From assembly GCA_036346375.1 (NCBI GenBank), contig CM070518.1, forward strand, positions 372,001-436,000: a stretch of 64,000 nucleotides of DNA, given 5' to 3'. Position 1 is the first letter of the stretch; every line of letters starts with the position of its first letter. The DNA is from Guadua angustifolia. Taxonomy: Eukaryota; Streptophyta; Magnoliopsida; Poales; Poaceae. Both the position numbers and the translations under genes were made by a program. Of the stretch, positions 33,376 through 42,951 are shown in pieces. The notes under the pieces were generated by a model. It was given only the letters and a program-made list of their open reading frames with translations. It searched no databases and was not told where the DNA came from.

Positions 33376-34380
33376 ATGAAACCTCCAACCAGTCAGAAGA
33401 ACGTCCAAAAGCTTACCGGATGCATGGTGGCACTCGACAGATTCATCTCTCGGCTAGGATCACGAGGAATGCCCTTTTTCAAACTTCTGAAGAAGCAAGG
33501 TAACTTTCAATGGACCACCGAGGCGCAAAGAAGCTTTCAAGAATTGAAGGTGTTCTTGTCATTCCACTGCGGCCGGTTCCACCATTGTTCAAGAACCCTT
33601 TTGCTCTACATTGCCGCGACGACCATGTAGTCAGTGCTGCAATCGTGGCAGAGCGGAAGGAAGAAGGGCACCTCCAGAAAATTCAGCGGCCAGTCTCTTT
33701 CATCAGCGAGGTGCTGGGAGAATCCAAGGTGCACTACCCACAGGTACAAAAACTATTGTACGCCGTGTTGCTCGCCTCTCACAAACTCAAGCACTACTTC
33801 CAAGAGTATCCAATCTCGGTGGTCACCACCTTCTTGCTTGGAGACATACTCCACAATCGGGAGGCCACCGGGAGGATCGCAAAGTGGGCAGTCGAGCTCG
33901 GGGCCTTTGAAATCTCCTTCAGGCCACGAACGGCAATAAAGTCTCAAATACTTGCCGACTTCACCGCTGAATGGACAGAATTGCAAACTCCGACGACCAT
34001 TGAAGAATTGGAATACTGGTCAATGTATTTCGACGGATCCCTCATGCTCAGCGGCGCAGGAGCCGGCGTGGTCCCCATCTCTCCAACAAGTGAGCGCCTG
34101 AAATACGTCCTTTAGATCCACTTCCCGACGTCAAACAATGCCGCCGAGTACGAGGCACTCATCCACGGGCTTCGCATCGCGATATCCCTCGGTGTCCGAC
34201 GGCTAACTATTCGGGGCGACTCCATGTTGGTAATTAATCAAGTACAAATGGATTGGTCGTGCGTCGAAGACAACATGACCGCATACTGCCAGGAGGTGCG
34301 GAAGCTGGAAGGGAAGTTCGACGGGCTGGAGCTCATTCATGTGCTCCGCCGCGACAATGAAGTACCGCAATAGCGGTGTG
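33376..34380 (+). pseudogene. Gypsy-2 RNase H and second (archaeal-type) RNase H
   Basis: The connection begins TGCMVALDRFISRLG and FFKLLKKQGNFQWT (33415-33515). The first RNase H follows with PVSFISEVL, ESKVHYPQVQKLLYAVLLAS and HYFQEYPISVVT (33690-33830). It is followed by EYWSMYFDGSLMLSGAGAGV (34010-34070), AAEYEALIHGLRIAISLGV and IRGDSMLVINQV. These are the D-E-D signature of the additional archaeal-type RNase H characteristic of Tat elements. Stops at 33628 and 34113 and frame changes break it. The same region has been deleted from Gypsy-1. Confidence 0.88.
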
Positions 34381-34439
34381 TTTGTCGAAGAGCTCCATAA
34401 ACCTTCAATAAGTCAAAAGCAGGAACAAAGCAAATAAGA

Positions 34440-35693
34440 AGAAACACCCATTGAAGAAGAAGTCTTAGTCGTCAACGTAGATTGGACGGCTCCTTTTCTC
34501 AATTACCTGTTAAGAGACGAACTTCCAGAAGACCGAACAGAGGCAGAACGCATCTCGCGATGTAGTAAGAATTACATGGTAGTAGGAGAAGAATTATTCC
34601 GAAAAAGCGCCTCTGGAGTTCTAAGGCGATGCATATTAGAGCAAGAAGGAAAAACCTACTCGTGAGAAATCCATTCGGGAATCAGGCATCACGCGCGCCA
34701 AGCACACCGGTGGGCAAGGCATATCGACAAGGCTTTTTCTAGCCGATCGCCAGAATCGGCGTAAGACATCGTCCGAACTTGTGAAGGATGCCAATTTTTG
34801 CTCGCCAAATACACGCATCGCATCGAAGCTACGACAATTCCGATCATTTGGCCGTTTAAATCTGGGGCTCGACATTGTCGGCCCGCTGAAGAAGGCTCAA
34901 GGCGGTTTCACCCACCTCTTTGTAGCAATGACAAATTCACCAAGTGGATTGAAGCAAAGCCAGAGCTACAATCACAATGCCAAAGCCAAAGATTTTTTCA
35001 AGAAATCGTGGTAAGGTTCGGGCGTACAAACAGATTATCACGACAATGGGACCCAATTCGAGGAGAAGAATTTCAAGATCGGTGCGATGAGCTCGGCATC
35101 AAAGTTTGCCGCCTCGTGGCTCATCCAAAGAGCAATCTGCCGTAGAAAGGGCAAACGGCATGGTGCTGCAGGGCTTAAAGGCACGAATTTTCGACCGCCT
35201 CAAACCATACGCCACCCGATAGGTAAAAGAATTGCCTTCGGTACTCTGGGGGCTGAGAACCACCCCTAGCAGGGCTACCGAGCAGTCACCTTTTTTTCCT
35301 GGTATACGGTTCAGAAGCGGTCCTCCCCACCGAATTGACCTTCGGATCCCCTCGGGTCCGGAACTTCAAGGAGGCCGAGTCGGAGGAAAGCAGAATGGAA
35401 GACATCGATCGATTAGAGGAGGCAAGGGAGGTCGCTGCGGTCCAATCGGCTAGATACCTAAAAGTTCTCAAGGCCGCTACCATGATCGAAATGTTCGAAA
35501 CCGAGCGTTCTCCAAAGGCGATTTGGTCCTCATAAAGAGTCAGAAGCACGAGCACAAGTTATCTCCGAATTGGGAAGGCCCCTACATCGTCGACGAGGTG
35601 ACATGTACTGGAACCTACAGGCTTAAGCGAGAAGACGGCGCCATCATCAGCAACTCATGGAACATAGAGCAGCTACGCCGTTTTTACTCCTAA
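34440..35693 (+). pseudogene. Gypsy-2 integrase
   Basis: VDWTAPFLNYLLRDELPEDR and YMVVGEELFRKSASGVLRRC lead to a decayed HHCC box (HSGIRHHARQAHRW...CEGCQFL, 34660-34800). The core motifs LDIVGPLKKAQGGFTHLFVA (34868-34925), TKWIEAKPE and CDELGIKVCRLVAHPKSN follow, with several frame changes. The C-terminus reads SQKHEHKLSPNWEGPYIVDE and ends NSWNIEQLRRFYS with a stop at 35691-35693. Integrase inserts the DNA copy into the genome. Catalytic Asp contexts are visible but the protein cannot be read through. Confidence 0.85.
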
Positions 35694-36279
35694 AGTGTTT
35701 TATGACTGTTGAATCTTTTTTAGACTTGCTACTCAATTGTTACTCAATTAAGCAAAGAAGTCGGGGCTACACTCTAATAGTGTTAGCATGCTAACTCTAC
35801 CGGGAGGATTACTTGTTTCAAGAGATGCCATGGGCCAAAATTCTATTCAATTGACTTGCTACTCAATTGCTTCTCAATTACAAGAAGTCGGGGCTACACC
35901 TAATAGTGTTGCACATGTGCAACCCCGCTATAACCAACTCCTATCCTTTTTCTTTTTTCCCGACGATCACGACTAAATCCGAGTGCTCTAAACCCTCGAT
36001 TGTGAAACCCCGGACGAAAAAGTTTAGTTACCTAACGAAAAGCACGCTCGAGGGAAAAGGCCAGGTGCCAACTCGCGATGCTCGGGGGCTACACTAATCG
36101 GACGGGGTGCTTAAACATAAGGGAGGATGAAAACCACTCGAAAAAGTCAAAAAGGTCTAAATAAGGAAAAAGAAAAGGCAGGCTACAACTAAAGCAGTCC
36201 TACAAAAGTCCAGCACTGTCCAGAGAGCATAAAAGATATATACAACAAAAGTGCTACTTTTCTTGCAGAAATAAAAAAT
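35694..36279. repeat. Gypsy-2 spacer with duplicated hairpin units and perfect palindromes
   Basis: Two units about 130 bp apart share the order imperfect hairpin, TCGGGGCTACAC, CTAATAGT, perfect palindrome. The hairpins start at 35725 and 35855 (CTTGCTACTCAATTG...). The palindromes are GTTAGCATGCTAAC (35782-35795) and GTTGCACATGTGCAAC (35908-35923). They differ in sequence but are each fully self-complementary. A third GCTCGGGGGCTACAC occurs at 36079-36093 without an obvious stem. This lies between integrase and the antisense ORF. Confidence 0.7.
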
Positions 36280-36582
36280 CTACCCCCGGCGCGCGCCCCC
36301 CACGGCCTTAATGAGGGCGTCCCTGGCTTCAGCAAGCCTAGGGACAACCTCGATCAAGACGTCGACGGCGGCGGTATCTCGGGCAACGGCCTCCTGCTCC
36401 GCAGCCTCCGCCATGGCGAGATCATACTCAGCCCAGAGCTCGGCAAGTTCATCCTCCGGCTCCGCAGGGGCGTCATCTCCAAAATTGAAGAGCATGTTCT
36501 CGATCCACGGTTCAACCGACGGACCCGGGGACTCTGGAGGGAGAGACAAGGGGGAGAGATCTTCAGAGGAGGAAGAATCCAT
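36280..36582 (-). CDS. Small acidic antisense ORF of Gypsy-2
   Basis: From an ATG at 36582-36580 (minus strand) an open frame of about 100 codons begins MDSSSSEDLSPLSLPPESPG. It continues with an acidic middle (DDAPAEPEDELAELWAEYDL) and a helical Ala/Val-rich end, stopping at 36280. The frame stays open upstream to 36858, but the acidic Ser-rich start looks natural. A TATA-like CCGTATAAGAG lies about 195 bp upstream on the minus strand (about 36775-36785). A counterpart exists in Gypsy-1 at the same place (41829-42326). Function is unknown; in Tat elements antisense genes here are known but poorly understood. Confidence 0.5.
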   Translation of the reverse strand: MDSSSSEDLSPLSLPPESPGPSVEPWIENMLFNFGDDAPAEPEDELAELWAEYDLAMAEAAEQEAVARDTAAVDVLIEVVPRLAEARDALIKAVGGARRG

Positions 36583-36858
36583 AAGGAAGAAGAAGAGAGA
36601 AACCTGCAAACGATCAGCGATCACAATTCCATAAGCACGAAAAATCAAGCAAAGAGGAAGGCGAACGGATGTGCGTTTCAAAGAAACAAGAAGAAGCTCT
36701 TGAAGAAAGAAGAGGAACAAACCGGAGGAAGATGGTAGTGCGCTGCAAATCACAAAAACCGAGGCCGAATTTGCTCTTATACGGGGCAACATCTGTCCCT
36801 GGAGAGAGACTCGCCCTTGCTCAAAACGACGCCTGTCGATGAGGCGGGAACGGTTCAC

Positions 36859-37923
36859 CTCCCGGGCACGCTAAACGTAACGTCGCACATATCTTGAGGG
36901 GAGTCAGGCGCCATAATGAACGAAGATTTCGAGACGGGCCAAGATGTCAAGAATGCCTCTTAACAGGCCCAAGCCTGACGGATGCACTAAAACAGGAATT
37001 AGATATTTTTCACAAGGCAAATCCAGGCCCGGGGGGAAATTTTTCAGCATTGGAATAAATAGCCCAAGGAAGCAGAAAAAAGCCACAGTGCAAGCAGAAG
37101 ATTACACAGGACCCAGGTCCAAGTTTTTAACTAAAATGTATGGTGTCCTTGACTTCATCCATAAGGGCGAGTGCTTGATCGTCATCAACAAGACGGCAAA
37201 CCCTCCTTAACAAATGACCTCGAGCTCTCACCATGATACAAGGACTTGGTGATCGCCAACACCTAGCAGGCACTTGTAATAGCGATGTCCTCCAAGTGCG
37301 CAGTAAGCTTCTTAGGGGCTTCTTCCAGCCTCTGAATTGTAATATCGGTGTCATGGGGGACACTGCTGGTGCCGGCTTCATCAGGATTCAGGATTCGCAA
37401 CATCCTCTCGTAACCCATCTCGAGACGGCCAACTCGCGCCCAAGATAGTTGATCTTGTCATTGAGAACCCAGATCGAGCTTATGAAAGTTGACCCGATGC
37501 ACTATAGGATACCAGTCGGATGAGCCCGAAACCGCCAAAAGAAGAACGACAAAGCAAAAGACAAAACCAAGAGCTCACCTTCCAATTCTCTTGTTAGCCT
37601 GGCCACTTCTTTCTTGGCATCTTCTTCAGCTTTCTTCAATTCCTCATTTCGGGAAAGAGAGGATTCGAGCTTTTCCCAGAAATCTGAAAAAAGGCAAGGA
37701 CCGAGGCATCAGAAGACGAGGAATAGAGTTGGGGCTCAAGGCACTCGGATAAGAAGATTACCCTCAGAAAAATTAATCAGTTCAGCTTTATCCGCTCAAG
37801 GGATCGGACTCAACTTCAAGCCCTTCCGCCTTCCTCTTGTTCTCCACGCTGGTGCGGTGAGCTCTCCCTCCACTTCGGTATGGATCTCGCTCAACTTCAA
37901 AGAAAGATAATCCTTCCTCATTT
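36859..37923. other. Gypsy-2 3' region, no clear gene
   Basis: About 1.1 kb lies between the small antisense ORF and the larger antisense gene remains. A minus-strand frame at 37127-37381 may belong to the larger gene but I see no domain in it. Confidence 0.35.
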
Positions 37924-39029
37924 TCATCCTCGAGCAATTTTGAAGAAGGAAGTTCCGTCCCTGGCGAAAGACGACAAAGGCCAAGACAAAGCAATGATAG
38001 GCTTCAAGCAAAACAAAAGAAGACTCCTAAAGAAAGCGAGACAACTCACGTTGCCAAGACGATAACAGGTGTAGGCGGCTTCACAGAATGAGTCCCAATC
38101 CTTGTCCTCGTCCTCACCATCCAATAGGACCACATCACCGTCATCATCAACAAACGCAGCTCGCACCGGAGATTTCGGGCGAGGAGGCGGGGGGATTTCT
38201 TCACGTGGTGGTGATGGGAGAGGGGAGGTGGCAGGATCTTCTGGCGCCAAAGGAGGAACAGCAGCATTAACGGGGGATGCGGCGCGGACAGTCAGACCGA
38301 GAAGGAGAGGCTTGTGGCCTCTGGGCCCTGGCCCTGGCTCGCTGCCAGGCCTCCTGGGTCATGGGAGGACCGTCTGATCGTTCCAAGCAACGTTGGAAGC
38401 AGCGGATGTAGCATCAACCAACCTCTCAGCCTCCATGGTACCGGAGTCACCCCCGTGGACAACCGCCGGAGACCCCAGACGCGGCGTTTCATGAAGGACT
38501 TCATCAATAGGTCCCTATGAGAAGAAAACGATCAAGATGCGGTCCAAGGGAACAAAGAAGGGATAGCAAGAAAATCCAACCTGTTGGATCTTGTTATTTT
38601 GCACTTTAAACCCCTCCGGGCGGAAGAACTGCCAGTAGGAGTTCCTGCAGGCATACTTGGCGCAGCAAACAAGGAAGCTCCAGTCGGGCGCACAGGCGAA
38701 GGCACATTTTCAACCGAAGGATGAGCTGGGGGCTTAAATACTTCGGGTCCCACAGACTGGCTTGAAGAGGAAGAAGCTGGGGAAGGAGGCTGCACGGTCG
38801 TAGGGTCCCGGAACTTTGGACCACCAGTTGGACGTACATCTTTCGTTGACTGCTTCCTCTTAGCCTTGCGAACAACCGGATTTTTCTCTTTCCCGACAGG
38901 ATCATCGCCAGAATCATTCACTCGCTTCCGCTTCGCACTCGGGCGGCGAAGAAGCGCAAGGGAAGTTTCGTTTGTCACCCTTATGAACGGGGAATTCAGG
39001 GAGTGGCGCATCAGAAAAGAAGGCATCAC
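37924..39029 (-). pseudogene. Antisense gene of Gypsy-2, C-terminal low-complexity parts
   Basis: Two minus-strand open stretches look coding. The stretch 38532-39029 begins NSPFIRVTNETSLALLRRPS and is basic, then Pro/Ser-rich (AKRKRVNDSGDDPVGKEK, PPSPASSSSSQS). The stretch 37924-38250 is Pro-rich and then acidic (SPLPSPPREEIPPPPRPKSP, DDDGDVVLLDGEDEDKDWD). Linkers of this style follow the gypsy-type transposon domain in grass Tat antisense proteins. Gaps between them may be introns or decay. Confidence 0.5.
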
Positions 39030-39093
39030 GCCCCTGCAAGTATGAAAAAGAAGACATATATCCAGGTTAAAGTCCTAACAAGAGTCAGAAGAT

Positions 39094-39900
39094 TCAGCAC
39101 GGAAGACGATGAAGAAACCTTACCGGGGGAGCAGGGTTGAGCTTTGTAAAAGGTCTCGGGCTTCTGGGAACGACGATCTTCTCATTCGGGGCGAAAAAGT
39201 CAGCAACGCGACCGAAGAATGCCGCCGAGGTAATTTCTCTAAACCTCCCGAGTAGGATCGCTGGCGCCTCATATTCGCACTCTGTGATGAACTCGATCTT
39301 TGAGAGGCTGAATTCAAGTGGCATGGTTGGCAACGACGGTCGTGCCAGTAAGCCCATTCTCCTTCAACTCAGCAATCAGCCCCATGAGGTCAATCACTTG
39401 GTCCATCCCATCATCTTTGGGAAGCGATGTCCAATCAAGAGAAGGCTTGGGTGGTGTCCCAGTAAAGGCGGGCAATGGAGGATCAGGATTGGCACAATAA
39501 AACCACTCTTGGTGCCAACCCTTGTTTGAGGTCTTGAAAGGAATGTTAAAGTAAGGCTTTTTCATGCCATCCCTCAGTTGGAACCCGGCACCCCCAACCA
39601 CTTTAGGAGAGTTCTTATTAGGAAAAGGCTTAAGAAGGAAAAGGTGGCGAAAGAGATTGAAGTGGGGGCAAATACCAAGGAAGGCTTCACAGAGGTTGAC
39701 GAAGGCAGCGATTTGGAGAATGGAGTTAGGGTTAAGATGAGTTAGCTCGACCCCATAGAATTCAAGAATACCGCGGAGAAAGGGGGATGCCGTAAGGCCA
39801 AGCCCATGCATAAAGAAGGATTCAAAGACAACTACTTCTCAAAGACGAGGGTAGGGCAGAATTCACTGCAGCAGGCGGGCGCGAGCATTACCAACGGCGA
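39094..39900 (-). pseudogene. Antisense gene of Gypsy-2 with a putative gypsy-type transposon domain (PF04195-like)
   Basis: On the minus strand the frame reads MHGLGLTASPFLRGILEFYG, VELTHLNPNSILQIAAFVNL, CEAFLGICPHFNLFRHLFLL and GGAGFQLRDGMKKPYFNIPF (39811-39550). It ends with WTSLPKDDGMDQVIDLMGLI and AELKENGLTGTTVVANHAT (39314). This order is that of the plant family annotated as putative gypsy type transposon / Transposase_28. The preceding bases in the same frame (to about 39840) also match (EVVVFESFF). A second frame at 39357-39094 (LSKIEFITECEYEAPAILLG) continues the gene after a frame change. The family is carried in antisense 3' of integrase in grass Tat elements; its role is not known. 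Confidence 0.75.
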
Positions 39901-40766
39901 AAAACACCGACGCCACTAAATCCTCCTCCACCCTCCGTCGTTATCGAGGTAGCCCAATCCTTGGTCAAGGCATGGACGGATGAACGGTTATGGAGAAGGA
40001 GACGACATTCTCGAATCGAAGAAGCCTCGCGATCAAGGAGATTAGGATGACAAGAAGAATTAACCCTAGCGGTGGAGGTCGCGAGGGAAAAAGATTGAGA
40101 ACAAAGGGCAAATGGGAATAGTGCAGGCCACTTCATTTGTTCAGATGATAGGAAGGCGCGCCGACTTCGCCGAAAGGAAACCGTGATCACCTTCCAAGGT
40201 CCCGGCCGCCCTAGGAGCACTTCAGTAGGGGTCAGCGGACACGCACGTCGTGCCCAATCGCCAACGGTCCAAAAAATTGAATTTGGAAATGGTATGCCCC
40301 AAGATGGGCCAAAAGCCAAAAGCCCGTGACACACGGAATAACGGGTACCACCCAAGAAATAACATCCTCCTATGGTATGCCTCATGATAGGTCGTAAGCT
40401 GATATCGTTCAGAGAATGAAATCAGGTACCGTAAAGATGACTCTAAAAATAGATGCCTACAGGGTACGATGATCGTGTGACCCCAAGAAGGGCGGCGACG
40501 GATACCCGACGGGTAGGCTGAGATGTGCTCTGAAAAAAGGCCAAAGGTTATGCTTGGGATGCGCTTAATACCACTCGCTGAATACAAAAGCGCCAGAAAT
40601 ATACCAAGTAACGAGTCGGCTCGGTAAACCGGGTCAAAGACAAATGTAACAAATCGCACAAAGAATTTCATCGAAGTTCTTCTTAACCGCCTCGCCAAGC
40701 AACAAGGACTCGCTAAAGGCACTCGAAGGCTTGACCGCGGAGGGCATTCGGTCACGGCACTGGGGC
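39901..40766. other. Gypsy-2 region between the antisense gene and the 3' LTR
   Basis: Minus-strand frames of 165-177 codons exist here (39888-40385 and 40222-40755), but they have no recognisable domain and overlap each other in different frames. The segment should contain the promoter and 5' part of the antisense gene. The sequence GGCACTGGGGC at 40756-40766, just before the LTR, is the likely decayed polypurine tract. Confidence 0.4.
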
Positions 40767-41222
40767 TATCAGGATATATATATCCGGGGGCCTAAGGCAA
40801 GCTTGTGAGGCCCAACCAAAGTGAACTGCATCAGCCGACTACGTAGGCCGGAGGCCTGGCCGAGCAAGGCGTGAAGAATCGTGACGAATATCGTTAAGGA
40901 AACCGAGTCGATTAGGTAGGGATGATTGTAATCCAAACTAATACGAGTCGTAATAGATGTAAAGATATGGAACTCCACCTCGAGTCCGAGTAGGACTCTC
41001 TTTGTAAACCGCCTCGCTACTGTTATATAAAGGAGGGACTAAGAAGAGAACACAAGGTCATCAAAGAAATAAGCTAGCCAATCATAATCCCAGAGCACGT
41101 GACTAGGTATTATCCTCCGTGGGAGCCTCGAACTCAGATAATTTCCGTGTCTTGTGCTACCATCGAAGTTTGGATCCAGCGCCTAGCCCCCTTTTCATTA
41201 TTGTCGGTAACAACCCTCGACA
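40767..41222 (+). repeat. Gypsy-2 3' LTR
   Basis: It starts TATCAGGATATATATATCCG (the canonical TG is mutated to TA), carries the TATA box TGTTATATAAAGG (41021-41033) and ends AACCCTCGACA, followed by the duplication GATAG. It matches 29415-29882 along its length. Confidence 0.9.
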
Positions 41223-41227
41223 GATAG

Positions 41228-41720
41228 GCTCATGGCTTATTTGACCCGTGGGTGAAAGAACTCCCCTCGGTGTTGTGGGCTGTTCATAAATTAACTAGTC
41301 AAGCAACTGGTAAAACATTGTTTTTATTGGTTTACAGAGCAGAAGCAGTGCTTCCGACTGAGTTAATATTCAGGTCATCTCGTGTGGAGAACTACTCGAA
41401 AGAGGGACATGAATAGGTGCAAATAGATTATGTAAATCTACTCGAAGAGTACATGGATCGAGCATCCGAGCAGCCAAGTATTAGCAAGCCTTAGGCAGAT
41501 ATCATGGCCATAGAGTCCAGGAAAGAGCACTCACCATCGGGGACTTAGTACTACGAAAGGTGCAGAAGTAAGATAACCGTAATAAGCTATCACCTAAATG
41601 GAAAGGTCCTTACGTGGTGGTCAAAATGACTCGACCCGGATCAGTATGGCTATCGACATCAGAAGGAACAATGCTTGACAACTCATAGAACATCGATCAA
41701 CTGAGAAGATTTCATACATG
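41228..41720 (+). pseudogene. Gypsy-1 integrase, C-terminal part
   Basis: After Gypsy-2 the integrase resumes: WVKELPSVLWAVHKLTSQAT, FLLVYRAEAVLPTELIFRSS, VENYSKEGHE. After stops and a frame change it reads LTIGDLVLRKVQK, NKLSPKWKGPYVVVKMTRPG and NIDQLRRFHT, with a TGA at about 41718-41720. This is the C-terminal integrase region with the GPY/F-type motif (KWKGPYVV). It parallels the Gypsy-2 end NIEQLRRFYS. Confidence 0.85.
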
Positions 41721-41828
41721 AATAGAAAAGACAGTGCATCACAACAGAAATCCAGGTAGGTACGAGTTCATTAAAATTTACTAACAAAAGCTACCCTATT
41801 TCATTCGAGGTAGGTACTCTATTACTAC

Positions 41829-42326
41829 TTATCCTTGGAGGCATCGCGCTGCCTTCCCTGCATCCATGGGGACTGAAAGAGAATGGCCCCCGGGATGGGC
41901 CTGCGCCCCTTGGATGAGAAGATCCGCCCGTTTGTCGATGAAGAAGGCAACCTCTCTGTCGTCAAAAGCCCCGAAACGTTCAGAGAGCATGATGCGCGAT
42001 AGGGGTTGGGCTGGTGAAGCTGTTTTGAGCTTCACCTCCTCCGGCTGTGGCGGCCTCACCTTCTTCTCCTTGGGCGCCAGCGGTGGCATTTGCTCTCGTG
42101 AAGGTAGCGGAGGCAACATCGTCTTCCTCAGTGGCTTTGTTTAGTTTGCTGGTGACCTCTTCTTCCTCCTCTAGCCAAACCTCCCTCTCGATAGCCTTCT
42201 AGTCGATCTCGTCCTCCTTACTGGAGGAGATAATGATTCGTCCCAGAGAGACTATAGCTAGAGGTGTAGAGGGAGGGGACTCTCCAAGGGCCTCCACGAA
42301 TGAGGATGATGGTGGATTAGAGGCCA
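41829..42326 (-). pseudogene. Small antisense ORF of Gypsy-1
   Basis: The ATG at 42326-42324 (minus strand) starts MASNPPSSSFVEALGESPPS, then an acidic stretch with a stop at about 42198. The better preserved part (42119-41829) reads LPPLPSREQMPPLAPKEKKV, IMLSERFGAFDDREVAFFID and VPMDAGKAARCLQG. Its position just downstream of integrase, its orientation and its acidic Ser-rich start match the Gypsy-2 antisense ORF. CACTA-2 inserted 11 bp upstream of the ATG and separated the ORF from a TATA box now at 62945-62954. Confidence 0.5.
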
Positions 42327-42336
42327 TAGTTGCATT

Positions 42337-42660
42337 CACTATACCATGACACATTATTCGTGTCAAAAGCAAGGCCGGAATAGACCCTATATAGCTTATT
42401 AAAAAGCGGTCCGCCGGTAAAAGTATTACCGATGGATTAGGAGTGTTGGCTAAAGTCCCGCGGCAAAAAACTTTACCGACGGATCTTGTATTACCGACAG
42501 ATAAAGTGTCAAGAATGAGGAAATTTTGCCGATCGACATATTTTTACCGATTTAACTTCGCTTTGCCATCCGATTTCATTTTTGTCGACGACTTGTGTTT
42601 CCGACTTACAATGTGTCGGTAATGTCTAGTATTGCCGATTTACGTTAGTTTGTTATAATC
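42337..42660. repeat. CACTA-2 left subterminal repeats
   Basis: CCGCCGGTAAAAG, TTACCGATGGA, TTTACCGACGGA, TTACCGACAG, TTTACCGATTTA and GTGTCGGTAATG forms recur up to about 42650, the expected array of transposase-binding motifs. Confidence 0.75.
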
Positions 42661-42951
42661 GATAGCTTAAAAAATTACAAAGACAATTCATCCAACTAGC
42701 CGAGACATGACATGATATAATTCAAGCATCAATAAGACATGATAGGATAATTCAAGCATTCAAAGTAACAACTTGCTCTACTAATAATCAAATTTGTCCA
42801 AAAGATAGCATATCATCCAACCGAGACAATTAACAATTACATTTAACACCAAAAGTATATTACAATAACACCAATATATAGCTGATCCCCAAAAGATAAT
42901 AGTTTGTATAAGCATATATATAACACCAAAAGAGAGGTATGGAGTCTCCAC

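Larger units (their letters stand above)
29415..41222 (+). mobile_element. Gypsy-2: Tat-like Ty3/Gypsy element, 11.8 kb, both LTRs present
   Basis: The target duplication GATAG is at 29410-29414 and 41223-41227. The 5' LTR (29415-29882) and 3' LTR (40767-41222) are similar over their full length. Inside are a primer site, gag, protease, RT, RNase H, a second archaeal-type RNase H, integrase, a palindrome-bearing spacer and antisense ORFs. The second RNase H and the antisense gene with a gypsy-type transposon domain (PF04195-like) after integrase point to the Tat lineage. Many frames are long but frameshifted, so the copy is defective yet younger than Gypsy-1, whose integrase it interrupts. 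Confidence 0.93.

Noticed and set aside
40222..40755. 177-codon minus-strand ORF near the Gypsy-2 3' LTR
   Set aside because: It overlaps another long frame (39888-40385) in a different phase and has no domain; it may be upstream untranslated sequence of the antisense gene.
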